From assembly GCA_964581605.1 (NCBI GenBank), contig CAZOPF010000002.1, positions 62,001-126,000 on the forward strand: a stretch of DNA of 64,000 nucleotides, in the 5' to 3' direction. A program made the translations under genes and the position numbers. How positions within the stretch are numbered: the stretch's first letter is position 1; each line of letters opens with the position of its first letter. Below, one piece after another: positions 36,211 to 43,412 of the stretch. This DNA is from CAADGU01 sp964581605 (GTDB taxonomy: Bacteria > Chloroflexota > Anaerolineae > Promineifilales > Promineifilaceae). The notes under the pieces are model-generated. The model was not told the DNA's origin. It worked only from the letters and a program-made list of their open reading frames with translations, and ran no database searches.

Positions 36211-36289
36211 TGTGATTTGGTGATTTAGTGATTTAGTGTTTTGGTGTTTTGTGCCAAGACACTCAAACACCCAAACACTCAAACACCCA
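36211..36289. repeat. inverted repeat with 8-base tandem arms (unit GTGTTTTG / GTGATTTA)
   Basis: Left arm GTGATTTG GTGATTTA GTGATTTA GTGTTTTG, right arm ACACTCAA ACACCCAA ACACTCAA. It gives the EutN gene its TGA stop on the - strand (GTTTGAGTGTTTGG). Confidence 0.85.
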
Positions 36290-36545
36290 CATCATCCACA
36301 ATGCCGACGATGACGGCGCGGATGGGGGCGACGGTGCGTTGGAGAATCTGGCGAGCGCCGTTGCCTTCGTCCATCACCAGCACCCGGTCACCCACGCCAG
36401 CCTGCACCACATCCACACAGATGTCATAAACGCCAGTTGGCTCGCCGTCTGGGGTTAGCTGGTCTACGATGAGTAGTTTACGGCCGTGAAACGCCTCATG
36501 TTTAATGGTAGCCACGACCGTGCCGGTAACTTGTCCGATGTACAT
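36279..36545 (-). CDS. microcompartment vertex protein, EutN/CcmL family (BMC-P), copy 1
   Basis: An 88-residue BMC-P protein. MYIGQVTGTVVATIK opens the OB-like barrel, followed by GRKLLIVDQL and GVGDRVLVMDEGNGARQIL, and closes with AVIVGIVDDV, all diagnostic. Pentamers cap the vertices of the shell. The start is ATG 36545; the longer frame runs through the repeat at 36549. It is the last shell gene of the operon. It differs clearly from the copies at 36610 and 40848, suggesting three vertex types. Confidence 0.93.
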   Translation of the reverse strand: MYIGQVTGTVVATIKHEAFHGRKLLIVDQLTPDGEPTGVYDICVDVVQAGVGDRVLVMDEGNGARQILQRTVAPIRAVIVGIVDDVGV

Positions 36546-36548
36546 AGG

Positions 36549-36618
36549 TGTAATTGGGTAATTGAGTAATTTGGTAATTGGGCACAAAATTACCCAATTA
36601 CCAAATTACTCAATTACC
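36549..36618. repeat. inverted repeat with 8-base tandem arms (unit GTAATTGG)
   Basis: Left arm GTAATTGG GTAATTGA GTAATTTG GTAATTGG, right arm AATTACCC AATTACCA AATTACTC. It supplies the TGA stop of the second EutN gene (AATACAGGTAATTGAG on the - strand). Confidence 0.88.
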
Positions 36619-36882
36619 TGTATTTACATCATCCACAATGCCTACAATCGCATGATCCACCGGCACAAAGGTGTTGGGTAATGCCTGGGCCGCTTCGCGG
36701 CTGCCGACGATAAAAACCAGGCTGTCCGGGCCAGCCTGGGCGGTAGCGTCGGCAGCAACCACAGGTTCCCCTTTGGGCTGCTGCTGTTTGGTAAGCGGTT
36801 GCACGATCAGGAATTTGATCCCTTCCAGACCAGCATACTGCTGGGTGGCGACCACCGTGCCGATTACTTTTGCCAGTTGCAT
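36610..36882 (-). CDS. microcompartment vertex protein, EutN/CcmL family (BMC-P), copy 2
   Basis: A 90-residue BMC-P protein beginning MQLAKVIGTVVATQQYAGLEG and ending AIVGIVDDVN, with GPDSLVFIVGSREAAQAL in the middle. The last residues before the stop (TGN) are encoded by the repeat. Only three bases separate it from the BMC-T gene upstream, so the two are translated together. Confidence 0.93.
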   Translation of the reverse strand: MQLAKVIGTVVATQQYAGLEGIKFLIVQPLTKQQQPKGEPVVAADATAQAGPDSLVFIVGSREAAQALPNTFVPVDHAIVGIVDDVNTGN

Positions 36883-36885
36883 GAT

Positions 36886-37473
36886 TTACGCGCTTTCCCA
36901 GGCAAAATGGCCGCCAAAACGGCCGTGCCGGTTCACATTTTCCCACATTTCCGCATGTAGTTGGGGGATGATGGCCTGGCGGAGGAGGTGAGATTGGGCG
37001 ACGGCCGTGCCCAGCGCAACGGCCGTTTCCACATCGGCTACCAAGCCGGTGAACATTACCAGCCCCTTGCCACCCAGGCCATCTGCCAACCGCAGTTGCA
37101 ACAGCGTGACTTCTGCTCCTTTTACACCGGCATCGGCTGCATGAATGGCTGCAGCGGCCGTTTGCGTTTCCACCACCCCCAGCGCATCGGTTTCTCGCGC
37201 CTGCTGCCCCCCACTAAGTGCCCTGACCACTTCGGGATGCACATGGGGCAGGAAAACCATATCGCGTAACGCACTTTGGCCCGTTTCCTTACCCGCTTGA
37301 ACCGCTTCCTGCACCGCCGCCACTTCTCCCACAACCAACACCAGATAATGCCCAGGCTGCACCGTGCCCGCCTGAATACGGCCGACCGGCGCGCGTTTCA
37401 CCATCGCATCTCCAGCAGCAATGCCGGTAGCAATACTATTAAATTCAAGCAAAGCCAGTGCGGGGAAATCCAT
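36886..37473 (-). CDS. tandem-domain microcompartment shell protein (BMC-T, PduT-like)
   Basis: A 195-residue shell protein with two BMC domains: ALLEFNSIATGIAAGDAMVKRAPV (about 6-30) and ALGVVETQTAAAAIHAADAGVKGA (about 97-120). Trimers of such proteins form facets with a central pore. PduT and its relatives carry a cysteine-bound 4Fe-4S at the pore; this protein has no cysteine at all, so an iron-sulfur pore is excluded. Located between the ATPase gene and the EutN pair. Confidence 0.9.
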   Translation of the reverse strand: MDFPALALLEFNSIATGIAAGDAMVKRAPVGRIQAGTVQPGHYLVLVVGEVAAVQEAVQAGKETGQSALRDMVFLPHVHPEVVRALSGGQQARETDALGVVETQTAAAAIHAADAGVKGAEVTLLQLRLADGLGGKGLVMFTGLVADVETAVALGTAVAQSHLLRQAIIPQLHAEMWENVNRHGRFGGHFAWESA

Positions 37474-37562
37474 ATGTGTTTGGGTTGTTTAGTGTTTTAG
37501 TGTTTTAGTGCTGGATACTTACGTGAACACCTGAACACTAAAACACACAGACACACAAACAC
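37474..37562. repeat. inverted repeat with 8-base tandem arms (unit GTGTTTTA)
   Basis: Left arm TTGTTTA GTGTTTTA GTGTTTTA GTG, right arm AACACCTG AACACTAA AACACACA GACACACA AACACG. It fills the gap between the ATPase gene end and the BMC-T start codon. Confidence 0.83.
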
Positions 37563-37563
37563 G

Positions 37564-38688
37564 CTATCCCCCCCCCTGCGTCGCCACCCGTTGCCAGATA
37601 GCTTCAGCCATCCGTTTGATAACGGTGGGCAGGGGGCTTTTGGCCGATGTCAGGGTGAGCGGCACACCTTGTGACATGGCACGCGATTGGTTTGTATCGT
37701 ACCCAATCAAAAATGCGACTTTTGCATTGAGACCGCGTTCAACGGCGGCCTGCGATAATTGGGCTTCAGGGGTAGGCTGATTCAAAATATGTGATTTGCG
37801 TTTAACTGTGATGCCAGCTTTAGCAATCAGGCGGTTGAGTTGTACGGCCGTTTGCACCGACACTACCTCCGGTGTTACCACATGCAAAGCCATATCGGCC
37901 GCGGACACAGCGGCCACAAAAGCTGGTGAAAAAACATGAGGCGCATCAATAACGGTAAAGGCGACGTGTTGGCGCAAAATTTCCAACATAAGCCGCGAAC
38001 TTTCCTCCACGGGCGTCATCGGCGACACCGGTTTTGCCGGCGCTGCCAACACCCGTAACCCGGATGGATGAATAACCAGGCGTTCTTTTAATGCCCGCCA
38101 GTCAGGATTGTCCGGCAGGTCAGCCCATGACGAGCGAGCCTGAAGCCGCATATGCATCACGCTCTGGCTGCCCGTTGGCGACAAATCTACCAGACACACC
38201 TCTTGTTGGCTCACCCGCCGCAGCGCCGCTGCCAGATTCACTGCCAACGTGGTGCATCCTGCCCCGCCACGAAAGCCAAATAAGGTGACCAACACTCCTT
38301 CTTCTTGCTTCTTCTGGTTGCCCTTTTTTGCCAGCAACCCATCTACCCGTTCAATTAATTCTTGTGAGGTGACAGGCTTGCTCAGATAATCATCCGCGCC
38401 ACTTTTTAAGGCAGTGGTGCGGTCTATTTCTTGGGAGCGGGCAGTAAGCACCAGAATGGGCAAGTCTTCCAAGTTTTTGTTGCCCCGAATTTCGCGCGAA
38501 ATATCATGCCCGCTTAAATTGGGCATCATCACATCCAGCACCAGCAAATCTGGCCGGTCTGTGCGCACCTGTTCCAGGCCATCTACCGGATTGCTGATAA
38601 GCGTGACCGTATGGCCGCCTCGTTCCAGCATCAGGCCAACCATGCGTAACAGTTGTTCGTCGTCGTCAATAACGTAGATACGGGCCAC
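37564..38688 (-). CDS. receiver-domain plus TadZ/CpaE-like MinD-family ATPase within the microcompartment operon
   Basis: A 374-residue fusion. Residues 1-120 are an intact receiver (IDDDEQ acidic pocket, phospho-acceptor D52 in LVLDVMMPNLSG, switch lysine in YLSKPVTS). Residues about 130-370 are a ParA/MinD-superfamily domain, but the deviant Walker A reads RGGAGCTT (140-147), so both the signature and P-loop lysines are replaced, as in TadZ/CpaE atypical ATPases. Next to it are VDLSPTGSQ and AFTVIDAPH, corresponding to the later nucleotide-site strands. Such proteins localise pili at poles; here it sits among shell genes, suggesting positioning or tethering of the compartment. Start is GTG 38688 with GGAGAGG upstream. 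Confidence 0.85.
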   Translation of the reverse strand: MARIYVIDDDEQLLRMVGLMLERGGHTVTLISNPVDGLEQVRTDRPDLLVLDVMMPNLSGHDISREIRGNKNLEDLPILVLTARSQEIDRTTALKSGADDYLSKPVTSQELIERVDGLLAKKGNQKKQEEGVLVTLFGFRGGAGCTTLAVNLAAALRRVSQQEVCLVDLSPTGSQSVMHMRLQARSSWADLPDNPDWRALKERLVIHPSGLRVLAAPAKPVSPMTPVEESSRLMLEILRQHVAFTVIDAPHVFSPAFVAAVSAADMALHVVTPEVVSVQTAVQLNRLIAKAGITVKRKSHILNQPTPEAQLSQAAVERGLNAKVAFLIGYDTNQSRAMSQGVPLTLTSAKSPLPTVIKRMAEAIWQRVATQGGG

Positions 38689-38705
38689 TCAATCCTCTCC
38701 TCGGC

Positions 38706-39239
38706 TTATGGGGCCTGGCTCAAGTCCAGACAAAAAATACCAATGCGTTCTTTTTGCACCAAAATCAGGTCGCCGCTGTAGGAAATTTCCGGCGCGCTAG
38801 AGGCGGACGCTTTGGCATCAAATATCAGTTGAAACCGCCCCATAGATTGTACCAGAATTTCGCGCGCCGAGGGTTTGCCTTCGTGAATCACTTCGCCCTG
38901 AATTTCAAAGGAGGGAACGGTGAGAAAAGCGGGGATATGCCGGCCGCGAGTGAAAACGCTACGGCCGTGTTGTGTACCCACTGGTATGCCATCACGCCGG
39001 TCGCTCAACACGATAAAGTTGATGTTATCTTTGCGGAAGGAGGCCAGCTTGTAATTGGCAATAATCGCTCCTGGTTCATGGATGCGTGAAATATACGCAT
39101 CTTGCAATTCCAGGAACTTTGAATTCGGGTTGCCCAATTCGGCATGAATACCACCCGTGCTGACCAACGCCCGTCCCGTTACGCGGTAAGCATCGGTAAA
39201 CAAGTCAAGATTAATCAGGTTGCGTGCGCCAATACTCAT
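38706..39239 (-). CDS. unrecognised protein in the microcompartment operon
   Basis: A 177-residue soluble protein of mixed alpha/beta character. It begins MSIGARNLINLDLFTDAYRV and holds ILVQSMGRFQLIFDAKA and DLILVQKERIGIFCLDL. No signal peptide, no membrane segment and no cysteine cluster. I cannot assign a family. It is 17 bases upstream of the receiver-ATPase gene on the same strand, so it may be that protein's partner (for example the adaptor between ATPase and shell, as McdB is for McdA); that role is inferred only from position. GAGGAG precedes the ATG. Confidence 0.7.
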   Translation of the reverse strand: MSIGARNLINLDLFTDAYRVTGRALVSTGGIHAELGNPNSKFLELQDAYISRIHEPGAIIANYKLASFRKDNINFIVLSDRRDGIPVGTQHGRSVFTRGRHIPAFLTVPSFEIQGEVIHEGKPSAREILVQSMGRFQLIFDAKASASSAPEISYSGDLILVQKERIGIFCLDLSQAP

Positions 39240-39322
39240 ATGAAATCATTTCTCCTCGGTTTGATGCAGTCTCCCGATAGTTACTGCCAGGAGAAAATAC
39301 CCAACATGAGCGCCTTATTCAG

Positions 39323-39376
39323 ATAATTGGGTAATTGGGTAATGGATTGCCTGATTACCTGATTACTCAATCACCT
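39323..39376. repeat. inverted repeat with 8-base tandem arms (unit ATAATTGG)
   Basis: Left arm ATAATTGG GTAATTGG GTAATGG, right arm CTGATTAC CTGATTAC TCAATCACC. It lies in the 148-base gap between the aldehyde dehydrogenase and the unrecognised gene. Confidence 0.85.
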
Positions 39377-39387
39377 ATAACCGCCCA

Positions 39388-40851
39388 TCACACGATCCTA
39401 AAAGAATCTACCAGGGTGCAACGCCGTAAACGGCTGAAGCTGCGTGGCCCGGTCAACCCTTCGCCGGTGGGGCTGGCAATGGTGAAAGAGCAGAACCCTT
39501 CGCCGCCATAACCCAACCCGGCCAGACAAGGCCCATTTTTCACAAAAATACTACAATCCATCTCACGAGCCATGCGGCTGAGATTATCCAGGTTTTTTGA
39601 GTGCATCACGGCCGTGTGCCGAAAACCATGTTCTGCTGCCACTGCCAGGTCTATCCCTTCGTCCGCGTTGACCACACGTACCACCGGCATAATGGGCATC
39701 ATCTGTTCTGACCAGACGGCTGGATGATTTTGATCCACTTCAACTACAATTTGCCTTACTTCCGGCCCGGCGGTGATGCCAATTTCCGCCAACAGCACGC
39801 TGGCATTTTTGCCGATGAAGGTTTTGTTCATGTCCGCCGGTTGGCGCGGGCCGCGATCTTTCACCGTCACCGCCTGCCATAGCCGGTTAAACTGCCAGCT
39901 ATTGATTTTCACGGCGCCGTAGCGGGTCATAACGTTGATGAGATCATCACAAATGGCGGCTACGGCGAACGTCTCTTTTTCGGTGGTACAGACGATATTA
40001 TTGTCAAATGATCCGCCAATGACAATATCTCGGCCAGCCTGTTCAATATCGGCCGTTTCGTCTACGACCACCGGCGGGTTGCCCGGCCCGGCGCAGACGG
40101 CCCGTTTGCCACTTTGCATGGCGGCGCGGACGACGGGCGTGCCACCCGTCACGGTGAGCAGACGAATGTCTTTGTGGTGCATCAGGGCGGTGGCGGTTTC
40201 CAGGGTGGGTTGGGCGACGGCCGTGAGCAAATTCCCCGGCCCCCCCGCCTTCCGTATCGCCTGATTGAGTATCTGCACAGTGCGGTTAGAGGCGTTTTGG
40301 GTGGAGGGGTGGGCGTTAAAGACGACGGCGTTTCCGGCCGCCACCATCGCAATGGCATTACAAATAACCGTGCTGGTGGGGTTGGTGCTGGGCGTTAAGG
40401 CCCCAATCAGACCATACGGTGCCCACTCCGTGAGCGTCAGGCCGCCATCACCTGTCCAGGCCGTCGGTTCCAATGCTTCTGTGCCCTGTGTTTTGTCGGC
40501 ATTGAGGATGTTTTTGAGGACTTTGTCTTCCACGCGCCCCATGCCGGATTCGCTATGGGCCAACTCGGCCAACACCTGGGCGTGTTCGCGTGCCGCCTGG
40601 CGCATATGGGCCACCATATGTTTGCGGATTTCCAGGGGCAGTTGGTTGAGTTGTTGAAAGGCGATTTTGGCGGCGGCGACGGCTTCATCCAATGTAGGAA
40701 AGATGCCGTCTTGTCCGGTGGCTGGGGGCTGGGGGCTGGGGGCTGGTTGTAGTGAGGGGGACGGCCGTGCCACAACCGGCGCGGGCAGTGTGGCCCCCAC
40801 TTCGCGCATCACCCGGTCAATGATTGCCTGGATTTCCTCGTCTTTCATCAA
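39388..40851 (-). CDS. CoA-acylating aldehyde dehydrogenase with encapsulation peptide (PduP-like)
   Basis: A 487-residue enzyme. Residues 4-18 (DEEIQAIIDRVMREV) form an amphipathic helix of the kind that targets enzymes into shells, joined by a Pro-rich linker (22-46) to the dehydrogenase domain. The cofactor region IGALTPSTNPTS and catalytic Cys288 in NNIVCTTEKE match the PduP/EutE group. It would oxidise acetaldehyde, released by DeoC, to acetyl-CoA. Its start overlaps the upstream EutN stop by four bases. No phosphotransacylase (PduL) or alcohol dehydrogenase for cofactor recycling is seen nearby. Confidence 0.92.
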   Translation of the reverse strand: MMKDEEIQAIIDRVMREVGATLPAPVVARPSPSLQPAPSPQPPATGQDGIFPTLDEAVAAAKIAFQQLNQLPLEIRKHMVAHMRQAAREHAQVLAELAHSESGMGRVEDKVLKNILNADKTQGTEALEPTAWTGDGGLTLTEWAPYGLIGALTPSTNPTSTVICNAIAMVAAGNAVVFNAHPSTQNASNRTVQILNQAIRKAGGPGNLLTAVAQPTLETATALMHHKDIRLLTVTGGTPVVRAAMQSGKRAVCAGPGNPPVVVDETADIEQAGRDIVIGGSFDNNIVCTTEKETFAVAAICDDLINVMTRYGAVKINSWQFNRLWQAVTVKDRGPRQPADMNKTFIGKNASVLLAEIGITAGPEVRQIVVEVDQNHPAVWSEQMMPIMPVVRVVNADEGIDLAVAAEHGFRHTAVMHSKNLDNLSRMAREMDCSIFVKNGPCLAGLGYGGEGFCSFTIASPTGEGLTGPRSFSRLRRCTLVDSFRIV

Positions 40852-41138
40852 TCTTTCCGGTATTTCTCCACACCATCCACTTCCCAGGTGTCTACAATGG
40901 CCATAATAACGGCGTCACACGGCCGTTTGTCGGTCATCACTGTTTGCCGGGCGGAACTGCCGGTAGCCACCATGACTACCTCGCCAATACCCGCGCCCAC
41001 AGCATCGGCCGCCACCACATAGCCGCCCTCTTCTTCATTTTCTACGCTCAGGCGGCGCACCACCAGAAACTTCAGCCCATCCAGCGAACTTTCCTTGCGC
41101 GTAGCTACCAGTGTGCCGATAACTTTACCAAGATACAT
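40848..41138 (-). CDS. microcompartment vertex protein, EutN/CcmL family (BMC-P), copy 3
   Basis: A 96-residue BMC-P protein beginning MYLGKVIGTLVATRK, with GLKFLVVRRL, GAGIGEVVMVATGSSARQT and AVIMAIVD. The C-terminal tail WEVDGVEKYRKD extends beyond the other copies. The frame continues to 41183, but only the part from ATG 41138 is protein-like; the rest is repeat. It is translationally coupled to the aldehyde dehydrogenase gene. Confidence 0.93.
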   Translation of the reverse strand: MYLGKVIGTLVATRKESSLDGLKFLVVRRLSVENEEEGGYVVAADAVGAGIGEVVMVATGSSARQTVMTDKRPCDAVIMAIVDTWEVDGVEKYRKD

Positions 41139-41153
41139 AATTTGGTTGAGTAT

Positions 41154-41212
41154 GCAGTGAGCAGTGAGCAGTTCTCTGCTCACTGCTCACTGTTTACTGC
41201 TCACTGCTCACT
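41154..41212. repeat. inverted repeat with 7-base tandem arms (unit GCAGTGA)
   Basis: Left arm GCAGTGA GCAGTGA GCAGT, right arm TGCTCAC TGCTCAC TGTTTAC TGCTCAC TGCTCAC. The BMC-H gene's last residues (SEQ) and its TGA stop are encoded in it. Confidence 0.88.
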
Positions 41213-41494
41213 GGCATCCTGCCGTCCCAACGGCAAGGTCTGGTCTACATTGGGGTGCGGCCGTGGGATAACGTGGATGGCGACCACTTCGCCGACTTTT
41301 TCCGCACCGCGTGCGCCAGCTTCAACGGCCGCTTTCACGGCCGCCACATCGCCGCGCACAATGGCCGTTACGTAACCACCGCCGGTCTTCTCGTAACCAA
41401 CCAGTTCCACACGCGCCGCCTTCACCATCGCGTCAGACGCTTCTACCATGGCCGCAAATCCGCGACACTCGATCATGCCTAATGCTTCTGTCAT
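41201..41494 (-). CDS. microcompartment hexameric shell protein (BMC-H, PduA/CcmK-like)
   Basis: A 97-residue single-domain shell protein: ALGMIECRGFAAMVEASDAMVKAA, then GGGYVTAIVRGDVAAVKAAVEAG and the closing VIPRPHPNVD. Hexamers form the facets; the loop after YEKTGGGYV lines the pore. It is the only BMC-H in the window, so it is presumably the major shell protein, yet its gene is expressed in one copy among three vertex and two trimer genes. Confidence 0.95.
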   Translation of the reverse strand: MTEALGMIECRGFAAMVEASDAMVKAARVELVGYEKTGGGYVTAIVRGDVAAVKAAVEAGARGAEKVGEVVAIHVIPRPHPNVDQTLPLGRQDASEQ

Positions 41495-41510
41495 CGTTGC
41501 CTCCTAAGAA

Positions 41511-41553
41511 TCAGTAAACAGTGAACAGTAAACAGTCTCTACTGCTCACTTCT
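41511..41553. repeat. inverted repeat with 7-base tandem arms (unit CAGTAAA / CAGTGAA)
   Basis: Left arm CAGTAAA CAGTGAA CAGTAAA CAG, right arm CTGCTCACTTCTTACTTCCTG. The BMC-T gene ends in it: the residues RSEQ and the TAG stop are repeat-encoded. Confidence 0.82.
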
Positions 41554-42177
41554 TACTTCCTGCGCCCGGCCGGAGACGCTTTCTACGGCCGTGATCGCCG
41601 CCTGATACCCCGCCATAATATCCCGTTCCTCGCCGCCCAGGTAGACCCGGCCAAAACTGCCAAAAGCCTGCACCTCCAAAATGTTCAGGTCCGCCCGTTT
41701 TTCCGCTTCATTAGCGGCTAAGGCGGCATAAGCGGCCGGAGCCACTTCCATCACATACAGCGTTTGCCCCGCCAGAATCATGTGCCCATGTCGCATCCGG
41801 TTAATCAACTGTACCTGGTGCGCATCAATGTGGCGGATAATCTGGCTGGAAACCACCTTTGGCTTCAAGCGATCTTCTTCTTTCAGGCCAAGCGCGTCCA
41901 AAATGGCCGCCCCCGCCGCCCGTACATCCGCCTGGCTGGCTGAGTGAACTTCCAGCAAACCATAGAGCCGCTCTACAATCTGCATGCCCGGCCGTACCCC
42001 CACCGCTTTCAGCGCAATATCGGTAATGCGGTTAATTTCAATACCGGGCGAAATCTCAATCCACAAAGAAGCATCACCGGGTAGCGGCAGAAAGCCCCGC
42101 GCTACCGTACCTAAAAAGGCCGCGTGCTGCGGCTGCAAGCTGTCTAAAAAAACGTAACTGCGTAAATCTACGGTCAT
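41539..42177 (-). CDS. tandem-domain microcompartment shell protein (BMC-T)
   Basis: A 212-residue shell protein. The C-terminal half has a clear BMC domain (ILEVQAFGSFGRVYLGGEERDIMAGYQAA). The N-terminal half (YVFLDSLQPQHAAFLGTVARGF, IEISPGIEINRITDIAL) reads as a second, diverged or permuted BMC domain. It is therefore a trimer-forming pseudohexamer, distinct from the one at 36886. It starts two bases after the zinc-ribbon gene. Confidence 0.85.
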   Translation of the reverse strand: MTVDLRSYVFLDSLQPQHAAFLGTVARGFLPLPGDASLWIEISPGIEINRITDIALKAVGVRPGMQIVERLYGLLEVHSASQADVRAAGAAILDALGLKEEDRLKPKVVSSQIIRHIDAHQVQLINRMRHGHMILAGQTLYVMEVAPAAYAALAANEAEKRADLNILEVQAFGSFGRVYLGGEERDIMAGYQAAITAVESVSGRAQEVRSEQ

Positions 42178-42179
42178 AG

Positions 42180-42449
42180 CTAAATCATCCGGCTGCCGGG
42201 CTGCCAGTGGCCCAACTGCTCATTGAGCGCCAGCCATTCGGCCGCTTCCGGCGGATATTCCGTTTCTGTCAATTGGTCAAGCAGGTATTGTAACTGCTCT
42301 AAAAAGCCTTCGCTAAACTGTACTTCGCCGCACATATCGCAGCGATGAGCGGAGACATCGGGCACGACGATCATCTGGTCATCCAGAAAGGTGATGTACG
42401 GCATTTTGGCGCTGGTCAGGTGGCCGATGCGACAATGATTACATTTCAT
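42180..42449 (-). CDS. YgiT/MqsA-like zinc-ribbon protein in the microcompartment operon
   Basis: An 89-residue protein with two CxxC pairs (CNHC near the start and CDMC at about 37-40), a YgiT-type zinc ribbon. The C-terminal half is helical (LEQLQYLLDQLTETEYPP). YgiT proteins are usually antitoxin N-terminal domains, but no toxin gene or DNA-binding HTH half is present here. It lies between deoC and a shell gene, so it may be a small regulator or accessory factor. Function unproven. Confidence 0.78.
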   Translation of the reverse strand: MKCNHCRIGHLTSAKMPYITFLDDQMIVVPDVSAHRCDMCGEVQFSEGFLEQLQYLLDQLTETEYPPEAAEWLALNEQLGHWQPGSRMI

Positions 42450-42466
42450 GTTTAGTTCCTTCGTTA

Positions 42467-42500
42467 AAACATGACAGGTCTCCCAAGACCTGTCATGTTT
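42467..42500. terminator. strong hairpin between deoC and the zinc-ribbon gene
   Basis: Perfect 15-base stem AAACATGACAGGTCT/AGACCTGTCATGTTT with a 4-base loop. On the - strand it comes right after deoC and could attenuate the shell genes relative to the enzymes. Its core GACAGGTCT/AGACCTGTC is repeated in the hairpin at 63308. Confidence 0.75.
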
Positions 42501-42506
42501 GCTGCT

Positions 42507-43412
42507 TTAATAGTTGCTTTTAGCGGTTGTTATCTGCTCACCGGCCGCTTCCCGCACAATGCGCACACCCGCGCTGGCCCCAATGCGGGTGGCCCCGGCG
42601 GCAATCATTGCCTGGGCGTCCTGGTAGGAGCCAACACCTCCGGCCGCTTTCACACCCATTTCCGTTCCTACCACCCGGCGCATCAAGGATACGTCCGGTA
42701 CGGTGGCCCCGCCAGGGCCAAAACCGGTGGAAGTTTTGACAAAATCGGCCCCGGCCGTTTTAGCCAACTGGCAGGCAATCACTTTTTCTTCATCGGTGAG
42801 CAGAGCGGCTTCAATAATCACTTTGACCAGAGCGTTACCGGAGTGGGCGGCCCGCACCACCGCGCCGATGTCTTCCAGCACCAGGCGGTAATCCTGTGAT
42901 TTGAGGGCACCTACGTTGATGACCATATCAATTTCGGTCGCGCCATCGCGGATGGCCTGTTGGGTTTCATATGCTTTGACTGTGCCTGGGGTGGCCCCCA
43001 GCGGAAAGCCGACAACGGTGCAGACCTTGACGCCACTATCTTTGAGTAGTTGGGCGGATAATTTCACATTCGTGGGATTGATGCAAACGGAGGCAAACTG
43101 ATATTTGCGGGCTTCGTAACAAAGTTGGGCAATTTGTTCCTGGGAGGCGTCGGCTTTGAGCAAGGTGTGGTCAATGGTGCGGCTAATGGCCTGGTCGGAG
43201 GGGTGGGTGCCCAGGCTGGCCGTGAGGCGCGTGGCTCCAGCTTGCATCACCTGGCGTACTTTATCGGTGCAATGTTGGGCACAGGAGCCATCCTGGCAGT
43301 TGCAGCCGGTGGCCAGCACGGCCGTACCCCCACCCTCCATCTGGTTCAGCCGCAGCCATACCTCATGGGTGACTTCCTCGATGAGTCTCTCTAAAGTCGC
43401 CTGGTTTACCAT
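42507..43412 (-). CDS. deoC: deoxyribose-phosphate aldolase with encapsulation peptide and Cys-rich linker
   Basis: A 301-residue DeoC, about 80 residues longer than cytosolic enzymes. Residues 5-22 form an amphipathic helix (encapsulation peptide). Residues 37-48 contain four cysteines (CNCQDGSCAQHC), not part of the normal aldolase. The aldolase core from about 75 has D162 in EIDMVINVG, the Schiff-base Lys226 in FVKTSTGF and Lys255 in GVKAAGG. It splits 2-deoxyribose-5-phosphate into acetaldehyde and glyceraldehyde-3-phosphate. Acetaldehyde is toxic and volatile, which explains encapsulation with the dehydrogenase. It overlaps the rpiB-like gene by seven bases. Confidence 0.93.
   Translation of the reverse strand: MVNQATLERLIEEVTHEVWLRLNQMEGGGTAVLATGCNCQDGSCAQHCTDKVRQVMQAGATRLTASLGTHPSDQAISRTIDHTLLKADASQEQIAQLCYEARKYQFASVCINPTNVKLSAQLLKDSGVKVCTVVGFPLGATPGTVKAYETQQAIRDGATEIDMVINVGALKSQDYRLVLEDIGAVVRAAHSGNALVKVIIEAALLTDEEKVIACQLAKTAGADFVKTSTGFGPGGATVPDVSLMRRVVGTEMGVKAAGGVGSYQDAQAMIAAGATRIGASAGVRIVREAAGEQITTAKSNY

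Noticed and set aside
36886..37473. Iron-sulfur pore protein like PduT
   Set aside because: The protein has two BMC domains but no cysteine residue.
42180..42449. Toxin-antitoxin pair based on the YgiT zinc ribbon
   Set aside because: No toxin gene or antitoxin HTH domain is next to it; neighbours are deoC and a shell gene.
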